A stretch of 64,000 nt of DNA from Thalassococcus halodurans (GTDB lineage Bacteria; Pseudomonadota; Alphaproteobacteria; Rhodobacterales; Rhodobacteraceae). The stretch covers positions 496,001 through 560,000 of the forward strand of contig NZ_FNUZ01000001.1 in the NCBI RefSeq assembly GCF_900108225.1, written 5' to 3'. Below, piece after piece: positions 7,939 to 17,454 of the stretch. Each line of letters opens with the position of its first letter. Position 1 is the stretch's first letter. A program made the translations under genes and the position numbers. The notes beneath the pieces are model-generated. The model searched no databases. It was not told the origin of the DNA and was given only the letters and a program-made list of their open reading frames with translations.

Positions 7939-8439
7939 TTACGAATATGGGTCGGCTATACCCATTTTGCCAAGTATGGAGGTTTCCAAACCTTCCATAA
8001 GCGTGGCGTCTGCGTCACGGATATGGTCATAGCCCAACAAATGTAAAACCCCATGAACCAACAAATGTGTGACATGGTGCTCTAATACATTTTCGGCTGC
8101 TTCCGCTTCTTTTTTACATACCCCAAAGGCAATCGCGATATCGCCAAGGTGTTCTGGCATAAGCGTGTCAGGCTCTGGCGGCATATCAGGATCGCCGCCG
8201 GCGTCCTCTGCTCCAAGCTCCCATGCGGGCCAGCTTAGCACATTGGTGGGCGTCGGTTTGTCGCGGAAATCGGCGTTCAGTTCTGCGATTTTGGCATCGT
8301 CACAGCCCAGAACCGCGATCTCGTAGCCTTCGGTTTCCATGCCCAGATGCTGCAAGGCAGCCGTAGCCGCGGCTTCGGCCAATCCTTCAAGATCGACCAC
8401 ATCCCATGCCTCGTCCTCAATGATCGTATCGGTCAGCAT
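7939..8439 (-). CDS. ybeY: Endoribonuclease YbeY (rRNA maturation factor)
   Basis: YbeY is a single-strand endoribonuclease needed for 16S rRNA 3'-end maturation and late 70S quality control. The 166-residue protein shows the metal-binding signature HHVTHLLVHGVLHLLGYDH near residue 124, with its zinc-coordinating histidines complete. The upstream NVLSWPAWE segment matches the family's TDVLSFP strand. The ATG is set by GGAG six bases upstream. It lies between ybeZ and the corC-like gene, the classical ribosome-maturation and stress operon order. Confidence 0.95.
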   Translation of the reverse strand: MLTDTIIEDEAWDVVDLEGLAEAAATAALQHLGMETEGYEIAVLGCDDAKIAELNADFRDKPTPTNVLSWPAWELGAEDAGGDPDMPPEPDTLMPEHLGDIAIAFGVCKKEAEAAENVLEHHVTHLLVHGVLHLLGYDHIRDADATLMEGLETSILGKMGIADPYS

Positions 8440-8481
8440 ATGCGCTCCATTCCTGACGCACTGCTGACCTGCCCCGACAGA

Positions 8482-9471
8482 TCACCCTTGCGCGTTGTCG
8501 GCTGCCTCATACGCTTCAATGATGGCGGCGACCAGCGGGTGGCGCACAACATCTTTGGATGTGAAGTAATTGAAGCTGATTTTGGGAATGTCTTTCAGTA
8601 GCTTTTCGGCCTCGGCCAGACCAGACGGCATGCCGCGCGGCAAGTCGATCTGCGTGCGGTCGCCGGTGATCACCATCCGCGATCCTTCGCCCAGACGGGT
8701 CAGGAACATCTTCATCTGCATTGATGTGGCGTTCTGCGCTTCGTCCAATACGACAAACGCGTTCGACAGCGTCCGACCGCGCATAAAGGCCAAAGGCGCG
8801 ATTTCGATGATCTTTTCTTCGCGCAGCCGTGCAAGCTGTTTGCCCGGAAGGAAATCCTGCAACGCATCGTAAAGCGGCTGCATATAGGGATCGACCTTGT
8901 CCTCCATCGCACCAGGAAGGAAGCCCAGCTTTTCGCCTGCTTCCACAGCAGGACGCGACAGGATGATCTTATCGACCAAACCGTTGATGAACATGTTCAC
9001 GCCGACAGCAACAGCCAGATATGTCTTACCCGTACCCGCCGGACCGATCCCGAAGGCCAGTTCATTGTCGAACAGCGCCTTCACATAGGCCTTCTGTGCC
9101 TCGGTGCGCGGCTCGATCAGCTTCTTGCGGGTTTTGATTTCGACACGACCGCCACCGAACATTTCCAGCTGGTTCACCGGCTCGGTGTCCACAGCGGGTT
9201 CCGCGCCAAGGCGGAATTCGCGGTCAATATCCTGACTTTCGACGTGCTTACCCTGCTCCAGTCGTTCGTAAAGCGTCTGCAAAACTTCAATCGCTTCGGC
9301 CTGCGGATCTGCTTCACCGAAAACCGAAAGCTGGTTACCCCTTCGTAAGATCTGAACGCCAAGCCGTGTTTCTATGTCCGTCAGATTGCGATCAAATTCA
9401 CCACAAAGCTCGATGAGCAAACGGTTATCTGGAAATTCAATGGTGGCTTCGGTCAGGGTGCCTGTTGTCAC
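8482..9471 (-). CDS. ybeZ: PhoH-like ATPase (YbeZ/PhoL)
   Basis: A P-loop ATPase of the PhoH family, 329 residues. An N-terminal RNA-binding-like region (about 1-95) precedes the ATPase, with Walker A GPAGTGKTYLAVA near 139 and Walker B AFVVLDEAQNATSMQM near 237, then GSRMVITGDRTQIDLP. It is thought to act with YbeY in RNA processing under stress. The start appears to be GTG (MTTGTLTEA) with AGGAG six bases upstream. An ATG 4 bp earlier is out of frame. First gene of the ybeZ-ybeY-corC-lnt operon. Confidence 0.94.
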   Translation of the reverse strand: MTTGTLTEATIEFPDNRLLIELCGEFDRNLTDIETRLGVQILRRGNQLSVFGEADPQAEAIEVLQTLYERLEQGKHVESQDIDREFRLGAEPAVDTEPVNQLEMFGGGRVEIKTRKKLIEPRTEAQKAYVKALFDNELAFGIGPAGTGKTYLAVAVGVNMFINGLVDKIILSRPAVEAGEKLGFLPGAMEDKVDPYMQPLYDALQDFLPGKQLARLREEKIIEIAPLAFMRGRTLSNAFVVLDEAQNATSMQMKMFLTRLGEGSRMVITGDRTQIDLPRGMPSGLAEAEKLLKDIPKISFNYFTSKDVVRHPLVAAIIEAYEAADNAQG

Positions 9472-9563
9472 GCATGTCTCCTGTGCTGCGACTCGAATTA
9501 ATCATCCCAAGGGTCGGCATTGATAGCAAGCGGCAGAACCCCAAAGACATATAGTTTTGAAAT

Positions 9564-9596
9564 AAAAAAAGCCGCACGCAGTTTCCTGCGCGCGGC
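9564..9596 (-). terminator. Intrinsic terminator after the OmpA/lipoprotein pair
   Basis: On the minus strand GCCGCGCGCAG, a GAAA loop and CTGCGTGCGGC form an almost perfect 11-bp stem followed by a run of seven T. It ends transcription of the leftward lipoprotein gene at 9620 and isolates it from ybeZ. Confidence 0.9.
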
Positions 9597-9619
9597 GATT
9601 AGGCATATGCAGGACGCGA

Positions 9620-9946
9620 TCAGAGCGCGTCACCGATGATAGAGGTCGACCCGCCTTTGAAATCGCCGGTGGCGATTGTCGGCGGTGCAGTACCGGAACA
9701 GACCGGCTTGCCGAATTTATCCAGACGCGCCGACAGGTAGCCCTCGACACCATCGTCGATGATCCAGTGGTCACAGCCATTCGGGTCAACCCAGATACCG
9801 GCCTTCAGCTGGCTCAGGTCCTTGGCATCCGTGCCGCGGTCGATGCTTTTGTCAGGGCCGTACTGGCCGCCTTCGGTCAGGCCCAACTCACAACCAGAAA
9901 CCAAAGCCGCAGCACCAAGCATCAGGGCAATCTTCATGAATTTCAT
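9620..9946 (-). CDS. Small lipoprotein with a GIWVDP/DDGVEGY domain
   Basis: This 108-residue product has a lipoprotein signal peptide with lipobox LVSGC (Cys at residue 19). Residues 49-82 carry GIWVDPNGCDHWIIDDGVEG and end in GKPVC, with two cysteines about 26 residues apart. The same block occurs in the OmpA-family protein encoded 12 bp upstream, and the similarity extends to DNA. No catalytic motif is visible and I do not recognise a named domain. The start has AAGGGG upstream. Probably a periplasm-facing lipoprotein working with its OmpA partner. This is inferred from adjacency and the shared domain. Confidence 0.75.
   Translation of the reverse strand: MKFMKIALMLGAAALVSGCELGLTEGGQYGPDKSIDRGTDAKDLSQLKAGIWVDPNGCDHWIIDDGVEGYLSARLDKFGKPVCSGTAPPTIATGDFKGGSTSIIGDAL
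9737..9801. repeat. Coding repeat, copy A (lipoprotein gene)
   Basis: This 65-bp segment aligns with 10337-10401 without gaps at an offset of exactly 600 bp. About 55 positions are identical by eye, including a 10-bp run at 9771-9780 and a longer run before 9801. It encodes the shared IWVDP/DDGVEGY block, so it reflects a duplicated domain rather than a mobile repeat. Confidence 0.8.
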
Positions 9947-9958
9947 TTCGTGCGCCCC

Positions 9959-10576
9959 TTACTGAATGCAGATGATTTCGACACGGCGGTTCTTGGCCAT
10001 GCCTTCTGTGGTGCCGTTGGTCGCGGCAGGCATGCGTTCGCCGTAACCACGTACGTCGATGATTTTCGCGCCGACAGATTTGCCAACAGCAGCAACCGCA
10101 TTCGCGCGGTTATAGCTGAGGCGCATATTGTATTCGTCAGACGCGCGGCTGTCGGTGTGACCCGCGATGATAAAGCCGATGGCTGTGGACTGCTGGAAAA
10201 ACTCTTTCAGACGGTCACGGCCACCCGCGCTGATGCGGTACTTGTTTGTTGCAAAGAACTGATCCGAGTTCAGAACACCGCAGACGTTGCCACGACGGCA
10301 TACCGGGATGCCTTTGCGCGTCACGTGGGGCGTCATGTAGCCTTCGACGCCGTCATCCATGACCCAGTGTTCACAGCCATCGGGATCAACCCAGATACCG
10401 GGGATGTATCGTTCGCCAACGATTGTCCGCTTGTTTTGCGTGGAAATGATCGCTGTTCGCGCTGTATCGACACCGTCTTCCGCCTTTACGGCTGTCACAG
10501 GTGCCACGGCGAAAGCAATCGCCAGAGCAGCCCCTGAAAATACGGCGTGGACTTTTTTGATAAGACTGTCCGCCAC
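9959..10576 (-). CDS. OmpA-family outer-membrane/peptidoglycan-binding protein
   Basis: A 205-residue exported protein. The signal peptide spans residues 1-32 (VFSGAALAIAFAVAPVTAVKA). A middle block (about 57-90) contains GIWVDPDGCEHWVMDDGVEG and ends GIPVC. The C-terminal OmpA domain has GHTDSRASDEYNMRLSYNRA, RGYGERMPAATN and MAKNRRVEI, the motifs that bind diaminopimelate in peptidoglycan. There is no beta-barrel. The middle block replaces it and is shared with the downstream lipoprotein. The start is probably GTG (MADSLIKK) with AAGGAA upstream. The two genes form an operon ending in a strong terminator. Confidence 0.88.
   Translation of the reverse strand: MADSLIKKVHAVFSGAALAIAFAVAPVTAVKAEDGVDTARTAIISTQNKRTIVGERYIPGIWVDPDGCEHWVMDDGVEGYMTPHVTRKGIPVCRRGNVCGVLNSDQFFATNKYRISAGGRDRLKEFFQQSTAIGFIIAGHTDSRASDEYNMRLSYNRANAVAAVGKSVGAKIIDVRGYGERMPAATNGTTEGMAKNRRVEIICIQ
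10337..10401. repeat. Coding repeat, copy B (OmpA-family gene)
   Basis: Partner of 9737-9801, encoding the same cysteine-bounded block inside the OmpA-family gene. The two copies stay close at the DNA level, including third codon positions. That suggests recent duplication or gene conversion between neighbours. Confidence 0.8.
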
Positions 10577-10609
10577 GGCCTTTGTTCCTTAAGTACTGTT
10601 TCCCCAGAG

Positions 10610-10635
10610 CGTCTTTGCGACATTGTGCGAAGACG
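10610..10635. other. Inverted repeat upstream of the OmpA-family gene
   Basis: CGTCTT-T-GC and GC-G-AAGACG face each other across an 8-nt loop, 34 bp upstream of the GTG start at 10576. It could be a leader hairpin or an operator. No T-run follows, so a terminator is unlikely. Confidence 0.4.
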
Positions 10636-10799
10636 GCAAACCTATTGTGGGGTTCAGTTTACCAAGAAATCAGGCCCTGTGAAGAAAATTCCACCAGATA
10701 TTGACGCCAAGCCGCGCAATAATACTAATTTCGGCCAAGCCGTTAACGATTTCCGGCGGTCATATTTGGTTTTGATGTGCTGACGACAGGCAAAGCCCG

Positions 10800-12119
10800 T
10801 CAGATCAGCACGCCAGACAGCGAATTCGGACCGCTGTTGATAATGCGGACTTTGCGCAAATCACCGGGGTTCAGACCATCTGCCGTGACATGGACGGCAT
10901 GCAGGTACTCCGACTTGCCCACCATCTGTCCCGCCTGACGACCCGGCTTTTCGAACAGAACCGACACCTCACGCCCGACCATTGCATCCTGCAATTCGCG
11001 TTGCTGCTGCGACAGAAGCGCCTGCAAACGCTGCAGACGGTCGTTCTTTTCATCTTCCGGCACCTGCGGGCGCTCTGCTGCGGGCGTGCCCGGACGGGGC
11101 GAGTATTTGAACGAAAACGCCGAACCGTATTTGACCGTCTTGATCAAGTTCAACGTGTCTTGGAAATCTTCTTCGGTTTCCTCGGGGAACCCGACGATGA
11201 AGTCACCGGACACATGCAAATCAGGGCGTGCTTCGCGCAGGCGCTCCATCAGCTTGATATAGCTTTCGGCGGTGTGCTGGCGGTTCATCCGCTTCAGGAT
11301 CTTGTCCGACCCCGCTTGTACCGGCAGATGCAGATAGGGCATCAGCTTGGAACAATTGGCGTGTGCCTCGATCAGGTCGTCGTCCATGTCGTTCGGGTGC
11401 GATGTGGTAAACCGGATACGCTCCAGCCCATCGATATCGGCCAGCGCATAGATCAGGCGCGCAAGGCCCCAATCCCCGTCGGTGCCCGCGCCGTGGTAGG
11501 CGTTGACGTTCTGCCCCAAGAGCGTGATTTCCCGCACGCCGCGTTCGACCAGATCCCGCGCCTCATCCAGCACACGCGATGCAGGGCGGCTGACCTCGGC
11601 GCCGCGGGTGTAGGGCACCACACAGAACGCACAGAATTTGTCGCAGCCTTCTTGAACCGTCAGGAAGGCGGTCGGACCGCGCGATGCTTTGGGCCGCGAT
11701 TTCAGGTGCTCGAACTTATCCTCTTCGGGAAAATCCGTATCCAAAGCACGCTCGCCGCTGCGCGCCTTGGCCTCAAGTTCGGGCAGGCGGTGATAGCTTT
11801 GCGGGCCGACAACCAGATCGACCATCGGCTGACGGCGCATGATCTCTTCTCCCTCGGCTTGGGCCACACAGCCTGCAACACCGATTTTCAGATCAGGCTT
11901 TTCGGCCTTCAACCCTTTGTAACGGCCCAGTTCCGAGTACACCTTTTCCGCCGCTTTTTCGCGGATGTGGCAGGTGTTCAGCAGGATCATATCCGCGTCA
12001 TCGGGCGAATCCGTGGGCACATAGCCTTCGCCGGACAGCGCTTCGGACATACGCTCACTGTCGTAAACGTTCATCTGACAGCCATAAGTCTTGATATACA
12101 GCTTTTTTGGCGTGGTCAT
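10800..12119 (-). CDS. miaB: tRNA-2-methylthio-N6-dimethylallyladenosine synthase
   Basis: MiaB is a radical-SAM methylthiotransferase that converts i6A37 to ms2i6A37 in tRNAs. The 439-residue protein has the N-terminal UPF0004 domain with its three cluster cysteines ([37 protein letters not shown]). The radical-SAM motif is [15 protein letters not shown], and a C-terminal TRAM-like domain follows. I chose the ATG at 12119 ([13 protein letters not shown]), eight bases after GGAG. A 72-residue upstream extension would be atypical and would run across the divergent promoter of the gene at 12230. Single leftward gene. Confidence 0.96.
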   Translation of the reverse strand: MTTPKKLYIKTYGCQMNVYDSERMSEALSGEGYVPTDSPDDADMILLNTCHIREKAAEKVYSELGRYKGLKAEKPDLKIGVAGCVAQAEGEEIMRRQPMVDLVVGPQSYHRLPELEAKARSGERALDTDFPEEDKFEHLKSRPKASRGPTAFLTVQEGCDKFCAFCVVPYTRGAEVSRPASRVLDEARDLVERGVREITLLGQNVNAYHGAGTDGDWGLARLIYALADIDGLERIRFTTSHPNDMDDDLIEAHANCSKLMPYLHLPVQAGSDKILKRMNRQHTAESYIKLMERLREARPDLHVSGDFIVGFPEETEEDFQDTLNLIKTVKYGSAFSFKYSPRPGTPAAERPQVPEDEKNDRLQRLQALLSQQQRELQDAMVGREVSVLFEKPGRQAGQMVGKSEYLHAVHVTADGLNPGDLRKVRIINSGPNSLSGVLI

Positions 12120-12229
12120 TGCAGAGGCTCCGGCAAAGGGTTTGGGCAGCGGGGATATATCAGAATAGCCCCTGCTTGCAATGCAGAGGAATTTAACCGA
12201 TTCTGCGCAAAAATAGTGTACCGAGCAGC

Positions 12230-13099
12230 ATGCGTTACGACAGTCTTGAAAATTTCCTGACCGATGGCAAAGACGCCCTACTAAAAGGGCCGATCGCGAT
12301 GGTTTTTGCCGAGGACGATGTCGAGATCGACACAACGATCCGGCATCACCAGCAAAGCGGCTTTGACCAGATTCTGGTTTTCATGTCACCGATGTTTGAT
12401 CTGGCGCCCGACGTGGCCGACCGCGTTCAACGCATCGATTACAACACGACACAGGAATATTCCGTCCAGAAAGCGGTGAACAAGATCATCGCTGCCGCCC
12501 CCGGCATCTGGATGTATTACTGCTATAACGCTGAATATCTGTTCCACCCGTTCTGCGAAACGCGCACCATCGGCGAAATGCTGACGTTCCACACAGAAGA
12601 ACGCCGCGACGCGATGCTGACCTATGTGATTGACCTTTACGCCGATGACCTTGGGCAGTTTCCCAACGCCGTGTCGCTGGACCACGCCTATATGGACCGG
12701 TCTGGGTACTACGCCTTGGCGCGGCACGACGAAGAAAACCACAACCACCCGAAAGAACGCCAACTGGATTTCTTCGGCGGTCTGCGTTGGCGGTTCGAGG
12801 AACACATTCCCACCAAACGCCGCAAGATCGACCGCATCGCGATTTTCAGGGCCAAACCCGGCCTGCAACTGCGCCGTGATCACACCTTCAACGATGAAGA
12901 ATACAACACCTACGCCTGCCCGTGGCACAACAACCTGACCTCGGCCATCGTGTCATTCCGCACAGCGAAGGCGTTGAAAAAGAACCCCGGGTCTACCTTC
13001 GATATCGAAAGCTTTACCTGGCACAATTCAACGCCGTTCGAATGGCATTCGCGGCAACTGCTGGATTTGGGGCTGATGGAACCCGGTCAGTGGTTCTGA
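12230..13099 (+). CDS. Glycosyltransferase-family-2-like protein (putative)
   Basis: This 289-residue cytoplasmic protein has no signal peptide or membrane segment. Its start ([20 protein letters not shown], then [11 protein letters not shown]) resembles the nucleotide-binding strand-helix of the GT2-like group that begins with a KNE.DY..WL.HH segment. The rest is Trp-, His- and Tyr-rich ([32 protein letters not shown]). The clear DxD motif expected for GT-A enzymes is missing, although EDD near 27 or HDEE could serve. The substrate is unknown. It is divergent from miaB and convergent with fabI. Confidence 0.5.
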   Translation: MRYDSLENFLTDGKDALLKGPIAMVFAEDDVEIDTTIRHHQQSGFDQILVFMSPMFDLAPDVADRVQRIDYNTTQEYSVQKAVNKIIAAAPGIWMYYCYNAEYLFHPFCETRTIGEMLTFHTEERRDAMLTYVIDLYADDLGQFPNAVSLDHAYMDRSGYYALARHDEENHNHPKERQLDFFGGLRWRFEEHIPTKRRKIDRIAIFRAKPGLQLRRDHTFNDEEYNTYACPWHNNLTSAIVSFRTAKALKKNPGSTFDIESFTWHNSTPFEWHSRQLLDLGLMEPGQWF

Positions 13100-13122
13100 A
13101 AACCGCCTGACCGGTTCTGATC

Positions 13123-13914
13123 TTACAGGTGATCGTACTGGGGCATACCCAGAACGTGGAAACCACCGTCCACACGGATGATTTCACCGGTCGTGCAGGC
13201 ACCGGCATCGGATGCCAGATAAACCGCCGTGCCGCCAACCGCCTCAAGCGTCGCGTTCGAGCCCAAAGGCGCGTTCTGGTCTGTGTGCTTGTACGTCTTG
13301 CGCGCACCACCAATCGCCGCACCGGCCAGCGTTTTCATCGGACCGGGCGAAATGGCGTTCACGCGGATGCCTTCTGGCCCCAGATCGTTCGCCAGATAGC
13401 GCGTCGCGGATTCCAGCGCCGCCTTCGCCACGCCCATAACGTTGTAGTTCGGCGTCACGCGGGTCGACCCCATGTAGGTCAATGTCAGCAGCGTGCCGCC
13501 ATTGTCCTTCATCATCGGGTACGCGCGACGCGCCACGTCGATAAAGCTGTAGGCCGAGATATCCATCGAGTTCTTAAAGTTCTCGCGCGAGGTGTTCAGG
13601 ATACGGCCCGTCAGTTCGTTCTTGTCCGAATAGGCAATCGCGTGAACGACGAAATCCAGCGTATCCCAGCGGGCGTTCAACTGTTCGAACGCAGCATCCA
13701 GTGACGCATCATCGGTCACATCCACATCCACCATGAAATCCGACCCAACGGATTCCGCCAGAGGCTGAAGACGTTTGCCAAAGGCCTCGCCCTGATAGGT
13801 AAAGGCAAGCTCTGCCCCCGCTTCGGCACAGGCCTTGGCAATGCCCCACGCAATCGAGCGTTCGTTGGCCACGCCCATAATCAGCCCGCGTTTGCCGCTT
13901 AGTACACCTGACAT
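13123..13914 (-). CDS. fabI: Enoyl-[acyl-carrier-protein] reductase (NADH)
   Basis: FabI reduces trans-2-enoyl-ACP, the last step of each fatty-acid elongation cycle. The 263-residue protein is a divergent short-chain dehydrogenase. The nucleotide-binding start is GLIMGVANERSIAWGIAKAC, and HAIAYSDKNELTG lies near residue 91. The active-site tyrosine and lysine are in YNVMGVAK near 158, preceded by TLTYMGSTR. DVTDDASLD marks the dinucleotide region. It follows fabB by 27 bp in the same direction and is the last gene of the fab cluster. Confidence 0.96.
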   Translation of the reverse strand: MSGVLSGKRGLIMGVANERSIAWGIAKACAEAGAELAFTYQGEAFGKRLQPLAESVGSDFMVDVDVTDDASLDAAFEQLNARWDTLDFVVHAIAYSDKNELTGRILNTSRENFKNSMDISAYSFIDVARRAYPMMKDNGGTLLTLTYMGSTRVTPNYNVMGVAKAALESATRYLANDLGPEGIRVNAISPGPMKTLAGAAIGGARKTYKHTDQNAPLGSNATLEAVGGTAVYLASDAGACTTGEIIRVDGGFHVLGMPQYDHL

Positions 13915-13941
13915 AACTTGCTTACCTATCTTGCGCTGCGC

Positions 13942-15171
13942 TTAACCGTTGAAGCGGCTGAGAACCATGGAACCGTTCGTGCCACCAAAGCCGAACGAGT
14001 TTGTCATGACAGAATCCAGTCCGGCGTTTTCCACCAGCGACGTCGCGATTTCCTCGGGCTTCAGCGCGGGATCCAGCGTTTCGATGTTGATCGACGGGAT
14101 GATGAAGTCATGCTCAAGCGCCAGCAGGCAGTAGATCGCCTCTTGTGCGCCTGTGGCACCCTGGCTGTGGCCTGTCATCGACTTGGTCGAAGATACCGGC
14201 GGCGTGCTGCCGTCACCAAAGACACGGCGGACCGCTTCGATTTCGCCCACGTCGCCCACCGGCGTCGATGTTCCGTGTGCGTTGATGTAGCTGACTTTGC
14301 GACCCTCGGGCAGCGTGGACAGCGCCAGACGCATCGCACGCTCGCCGCCTTCACCGGACGGGGCCACCATGTCGGCACCATCGGATGTGGCCGCATAGCC
14401 GGTCACTTCTGCGTAGATTTTCGCGCCGCGCGCTTTCGCGTGCTCAAGCTCTTCCAGAACGACGATACCGCCGCCGCCACCGATCACGAAACCATCGCGG
14501 TTCGCATCAAACGCGCGCGAGGCTTTTTCAGGCGTGTCATTGTATTTGGACGACATCGCACCCATCGCGTCGAAAAGGCAGGACAGCGTCCAATCCAGTT
14601 CTTCGCCGCCACCTGCAAACATCACGTCCTGCTTGCCCATCATGATCTGTTCAGCCGCGTTGCCAATGCAGTGCAGCGAGGTGGAACAGGCCGATGTGAT
14701 GGAATAGTTGATGCCCTTGATCTGGAACGCAGTCGACAGGTTCGCACTGACGGTGGAACACATAGTCTTCGGCACCGCGAACGGCCCGATCCGCTTGGTC
14801 GCGCCGGATTTCAGAACAGTCTGATGCGCCGCCAGCATCGCGCTGGTGGACGGACCGCCGGAACCGGCAACAAGACCGGTGCGCGGGTTCACGATGTCGC
14901 TTTCTTCCAGACCGGAATCCGCAATCGCCTGTTCCATCGCTATATAGGCATATGCCGCACCCGGCCCCATGAACCGTAGTGTCCGCTTGTCCACATGATC
15001 GGCCACATCCAGCTTGATGTTGCCCGCGATCTGGGACCGGAAGCCATGCTCTTTCATGTCTTCATTTGCGGTGATGCCGGATTTTCCCGCTTTCAGAGAA
15101 GCCAGAACTTCTTCGGCATTGTTCCCGATGCTCGAGACAACCCCGAGACCTGTAACGACGACACGGCGCAT
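13942..15171 (-). CDS. fabB: 3-oxoacyl-ACP synthase I
   Basis: FabB condenses malonyl-ACP with acyl-ACP and is needed for unsaturated fatty acids together with FabA. The 409-residue protein has the thiolase fold with active-site Cys in [14 protein letters not shown] near 163, the two catalytic His in [11 protein letters not shown] and [12 protein letters not shown], and the C-terminal [11 protein letters not shown] loop. The ATG at 15171 is preceded by GGGAGG. A 27-residue longer reading is unlikely. Normally fabA is directly upstream. Here a phoX-like gene lies between them, so fabB may depend on its own promoter. Confidence 0.96.
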   Translation of the reverse strand: MRRVVVTGLGVVSSIGNNAEEVLASLKAGKSGITANEDMKEHGFRSQIAGNIKLDVADHVDKRTLRFMGPGAAYAYIAMEQAIADSGLEESDIVNPRTGLVAGSGGPSTSAMLAAHQTVLKSGATKRIGPFAVPKTMCSTVSANLSTAFQIKGINYSITSACSTSLHCIGNAAEQIMMGKQDVMFAGGGEELDWTLSCLFDAMGAMSSKYNDTPEKASRAFDANRDGFVIGGGGGIVVLEELEHAKARGAKIYAEVTGYAATSDGADMVAPSGEGGERAMRLALSTLPEGRKVSYINAHGTSTPVGDVGEIEAVRRVFGDGSTPPVSSTKSMTGHSQGATGAQEAIYCLLALEHDFIIPSINIETLDPALKPEEIATSLVENAGLDSVMTNSFGFGGTNGSMVLSRFNG

Positions 15172-15297
15172 GACGCCTCCCTTTGTATTAAGCTCATGCC
15201 TATGTAGTGCACCCACGCCCAGAGCCGCAAGCCCTTGAGGCCGTTCGGACATCGCCCGGCCAGCACTTTGGTGTGGCTAGACGCCAAGGGGCGAAAC

Positions 15298-15328
15298 AAA
15301 AACGGCGCCGCGGCTTGCGGCGCCGTTT
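15298..15328 (-). terminator. Intrinsic terminator downstream of phoX
   Basis: A near-perfect GC-rich hairpin (AAACGGCGCCGC / GCGGCGCCGTTT) with a T-run on the minus strand starts about 20 bp after the phoX stop codon. It should stop phoX transcripts before fabB, supporting an independent promoter for fabB-fabI. Confidence 0.9.
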
Positions 15329-15348
15329 CTATATTTTGGATCAGAAGT

Positions 15349-17232
15349 TTAACCAATCACCGCGCCATCTTCGCGCCAGACAGCCACAACAGAAGACCGC
15401 GGCTTGCCTGCACCATCGGGCCATTGGCCGCCGGGGTGCTGGACACCGACAAAGGCCACTTTTTTATCAGCGGACCAGCACAGGCCGGTGACTTCCGCGC
15501 CATATGGCACCGTCATGAACCGCAGGATTTCGCCGGTTTCGGGATCACCAACAAGCATCTGGTTGTTCCCCATGCCTGCAAATTCACCCTCGTTCTTGTA
15601 GTCGCCGTCAGTCTGGATCCACAGCATACCTGTGCTGTCAAAAACCATCCCGTCGGGCGAGTTGAACATGTTGCCGGCATTGACGTTGCTCGACCCTGCA
15701 TATTCATTTTCATACACGGTCGGGTTACCCGCCATGACGTACAGGTCCCAAGTAAACGCCGTGTCTGCGTGGTTTTCGTTCGCTGGCATCCAGCGGACGA
15801 TCTGACCATAGTTGTTGGTTTCACGCGGGTTGGGGCCGTTTACCGCTGTGTCATCGCCACCGGCATTCGGTTTTACACCACGGTTCTTGTTGTTGGTCAG
15901 CGCGCAATAGCTTTCGACCTTCACGGGGTTGGATGCCACCCATTCCGGACGGTCCATGGTTGTCCCGCCAGCAGCCGAGGCCGCCATTCGGGTGAAGCAC
16001 AGGATTTCCGCAGCATCCATGCCGGTCGTTTCCGGTGTAAGCGCCAACCACTCACCGGACAGGTCATCATTGAATTTCGCCACATAAAGCGTGCCGTCGT
16101 TCAAAAGGTCACCGCCATCTGTGCCCTCTTCCCAAACACCGTTCGAGACGAATTTATACAGATACTCTCCGCGCTCATCGTCGCCCATATAGACAACCAC
16201 ACGGCCGTCTTTCGCATGCACCATGGATGCGTTTTCATGCTTGAAACGGCCCAGCGCGGTGCGCTTTTTCGGTGTCGATGTGGGATCAGCCGGATTGATT
16301 TCCGTCACGAAACCATGGCGATGCGGTTCGTTCGGTTCGTTGGAAATATCATAGCGGGGGTCAAACTTTTCATAGGCATAGCGGCCTTCACCACCGATGC
16401 CGTAGCGTGTGTAGCCTTCCCCTTCAGGCATTTTGCCAGTCGCACCAAAGTAGCCGTTAAAGTTTTCTTCGCAGGTTAGATAGGTGTTCCAAAGTGTACG
16501 CCCGGAACCACAGTTGTTCATCGTGCCCTTTACGGTTTTACCTTCCGGATCTGCATTTGTCTGAACAAGGGCGTGGCCTGCCAGCGGACCTTCCAACGCC
16601 ATTTCGGTTTCATGCGTAATACGGCGGTTCAACGGACTGTCTTTGACAACGACATAGCCTTCGTCTGCCTTGGCGATTTCCATGACGGTAACGCCTTGCA
16701 GGTTCTTCAAAAGCTTCACTTCATCCGCGTTCTGCGGAATGCCTTCGGATGCGGCAGGCAGGTTGATTTTCGGGTTCACGTATTCCGAATTCACGGTGAT
16801 GACTTCTTTGCCATCAACCTCGAACAACTCCATGCCGTCGGTGTTTTCGCCGAACACTTTGTCCGACATCTCGACCGAGACACCTGTTTCCGGATCATAT
16901 GCGCCCTCTGCTTCGGACCACAGGGCATCGCCCCAACGCACCAACACTTTAGATTTGTACCCTTCAGGCACATGCACAGCGAAATCCGTGGCGATATCGA
17001 TCGGCTCAAATGCAAATTTGCCGTGGCCACCGGCACGCGCGGCAGTGGTCGACGAAAACAGGCCAGTTCCGAAAACGGCTGCGCCGGAACCAAACGCCAA
17101 GGCGCCACCCAAGAAGCCACGGCGCGAGATTGCGGCATCCACAACCGCATCGAACTGGTTTTCGTTAGGGCGGGGATCACGAAGTTCGTCAAAGTCATCC
17201 CATGACATGTCTACGTCGTGCTGATCGGTCAT
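15349..17232 (-). CDS. phoX: PhoX-family alkaline phosphatase (Tat-exported)
   Basis: This 627-residue protein is of the PhoX type (DUF839), a monomeric calcium/iron-dependent phosphatase that frees phosphate from organic esters in the periplasm. A twin-arginine signal (ISRRGFLGGALAFGSG near residue 33, cleaved after about 67) exports it folded. Family segments include MNNCGSGRTLWNTYLTCEEN, VVVYMGDDERGEYLYKFVS, a MAASAAGGTTMDRPEWV active-site region, and SPDGMVFDSTGMLWIQTDGD. GGGAG precedes the ATG. The gene sits alone between terminators, splitting the usual fabA-fabB pair. I see no clear Pho box. A TATAAT hexamer lies at about 17322-17327 on the minus strand. Confidence 0.88.
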   Translation of the reverse strand: MTDQHDVDMSWDDFDELRDPRPNENQFDAVVDAAISRRGFLGGALAFGSGAAVFGTGLFSSTTAARAGGHGKFAFEPIDIATDFAVHVPEGYKSKVLVRWGDALWSEAEGAYDPETGVSVEMSDKVFGENTDGMELFEVDGKEVITVNSEYVNPKINLPAASEGIPQNADEVKLLKNLQGVTVMEIAKADEGYVVVKDSPLNRRITHETEMALEGPLAGHALVQTNADPEGKTVKGTMNNCGSGRTLWNTYLTCEENFNGYFGATGKMPEGEGYTRYGIGGEGRYAYEKFDPRYDISNEPNEPHRHGFVTEINPADPTSTPKKRTALGRFKHENASMVHAKDGRVVVYMGDDERGEYLYKFVSNGVWEEGTDGGDLLNDGTLYVAKFNDDLSGEWLALTPETTGMDAAEILCFTRMAASAAGGTTMDRPEWVASNPVKVESYCALTNNKNRGVKPNAGGDDTAVNGPNPRETNNYGQIVRWMPANENHADTAFTWDLYVMAGNPTVYENEYAGSSNVNAGNMFNSPDGMVFDSTGMLWIQTDGDYKNEGEFAGMGNNQMLVGDPETGEILRFMTVPYGAEVTGLCWSADKKVAFVGVQHPGGQWPDGAGKPRSSVVAVWREDGAVIG

Positions 17233-17400
17233 TGTTAACTCCCTACTGGATTAGCTGGCGGAGCGGCACAGGATGACGCCGCCCCGATGGGTGCCGCATG
17301 GGTAGGAAGTCTATGTATCGAAATTATAACAATTCTAGATTGCACGGAATTTACTTGTGGATAATTCCACGTCGGGCAATCTCTTTCGCCCTTAGAACAA

Positions 17401-17432
17401 GAAAGGCCGCCCAATTTCGGGACGGCCCTTTA
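17401..17432 (-). terminator. Terminator downstream of fabA
   Basis: On the minus strand AAGGGCCGTCCC and GGGCGGCCTT pair around a short AT-rich loop, followed by TCTTG. It begins about 23 bp after the fabA stop codon, so fabA is not simply read through into phoX and fabB. Confidence 0.7.
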
Positions 17433-17454
17433 CTAGAACAATTCTTCGGCGATC

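Noticed and set aside
17233-17454. Pho box upstream of phoX
   Set aside because: No pair of CTGTCAT-like repeats was found. Only a TATAAT hexamer is visible, so PhoB control is not claimed.
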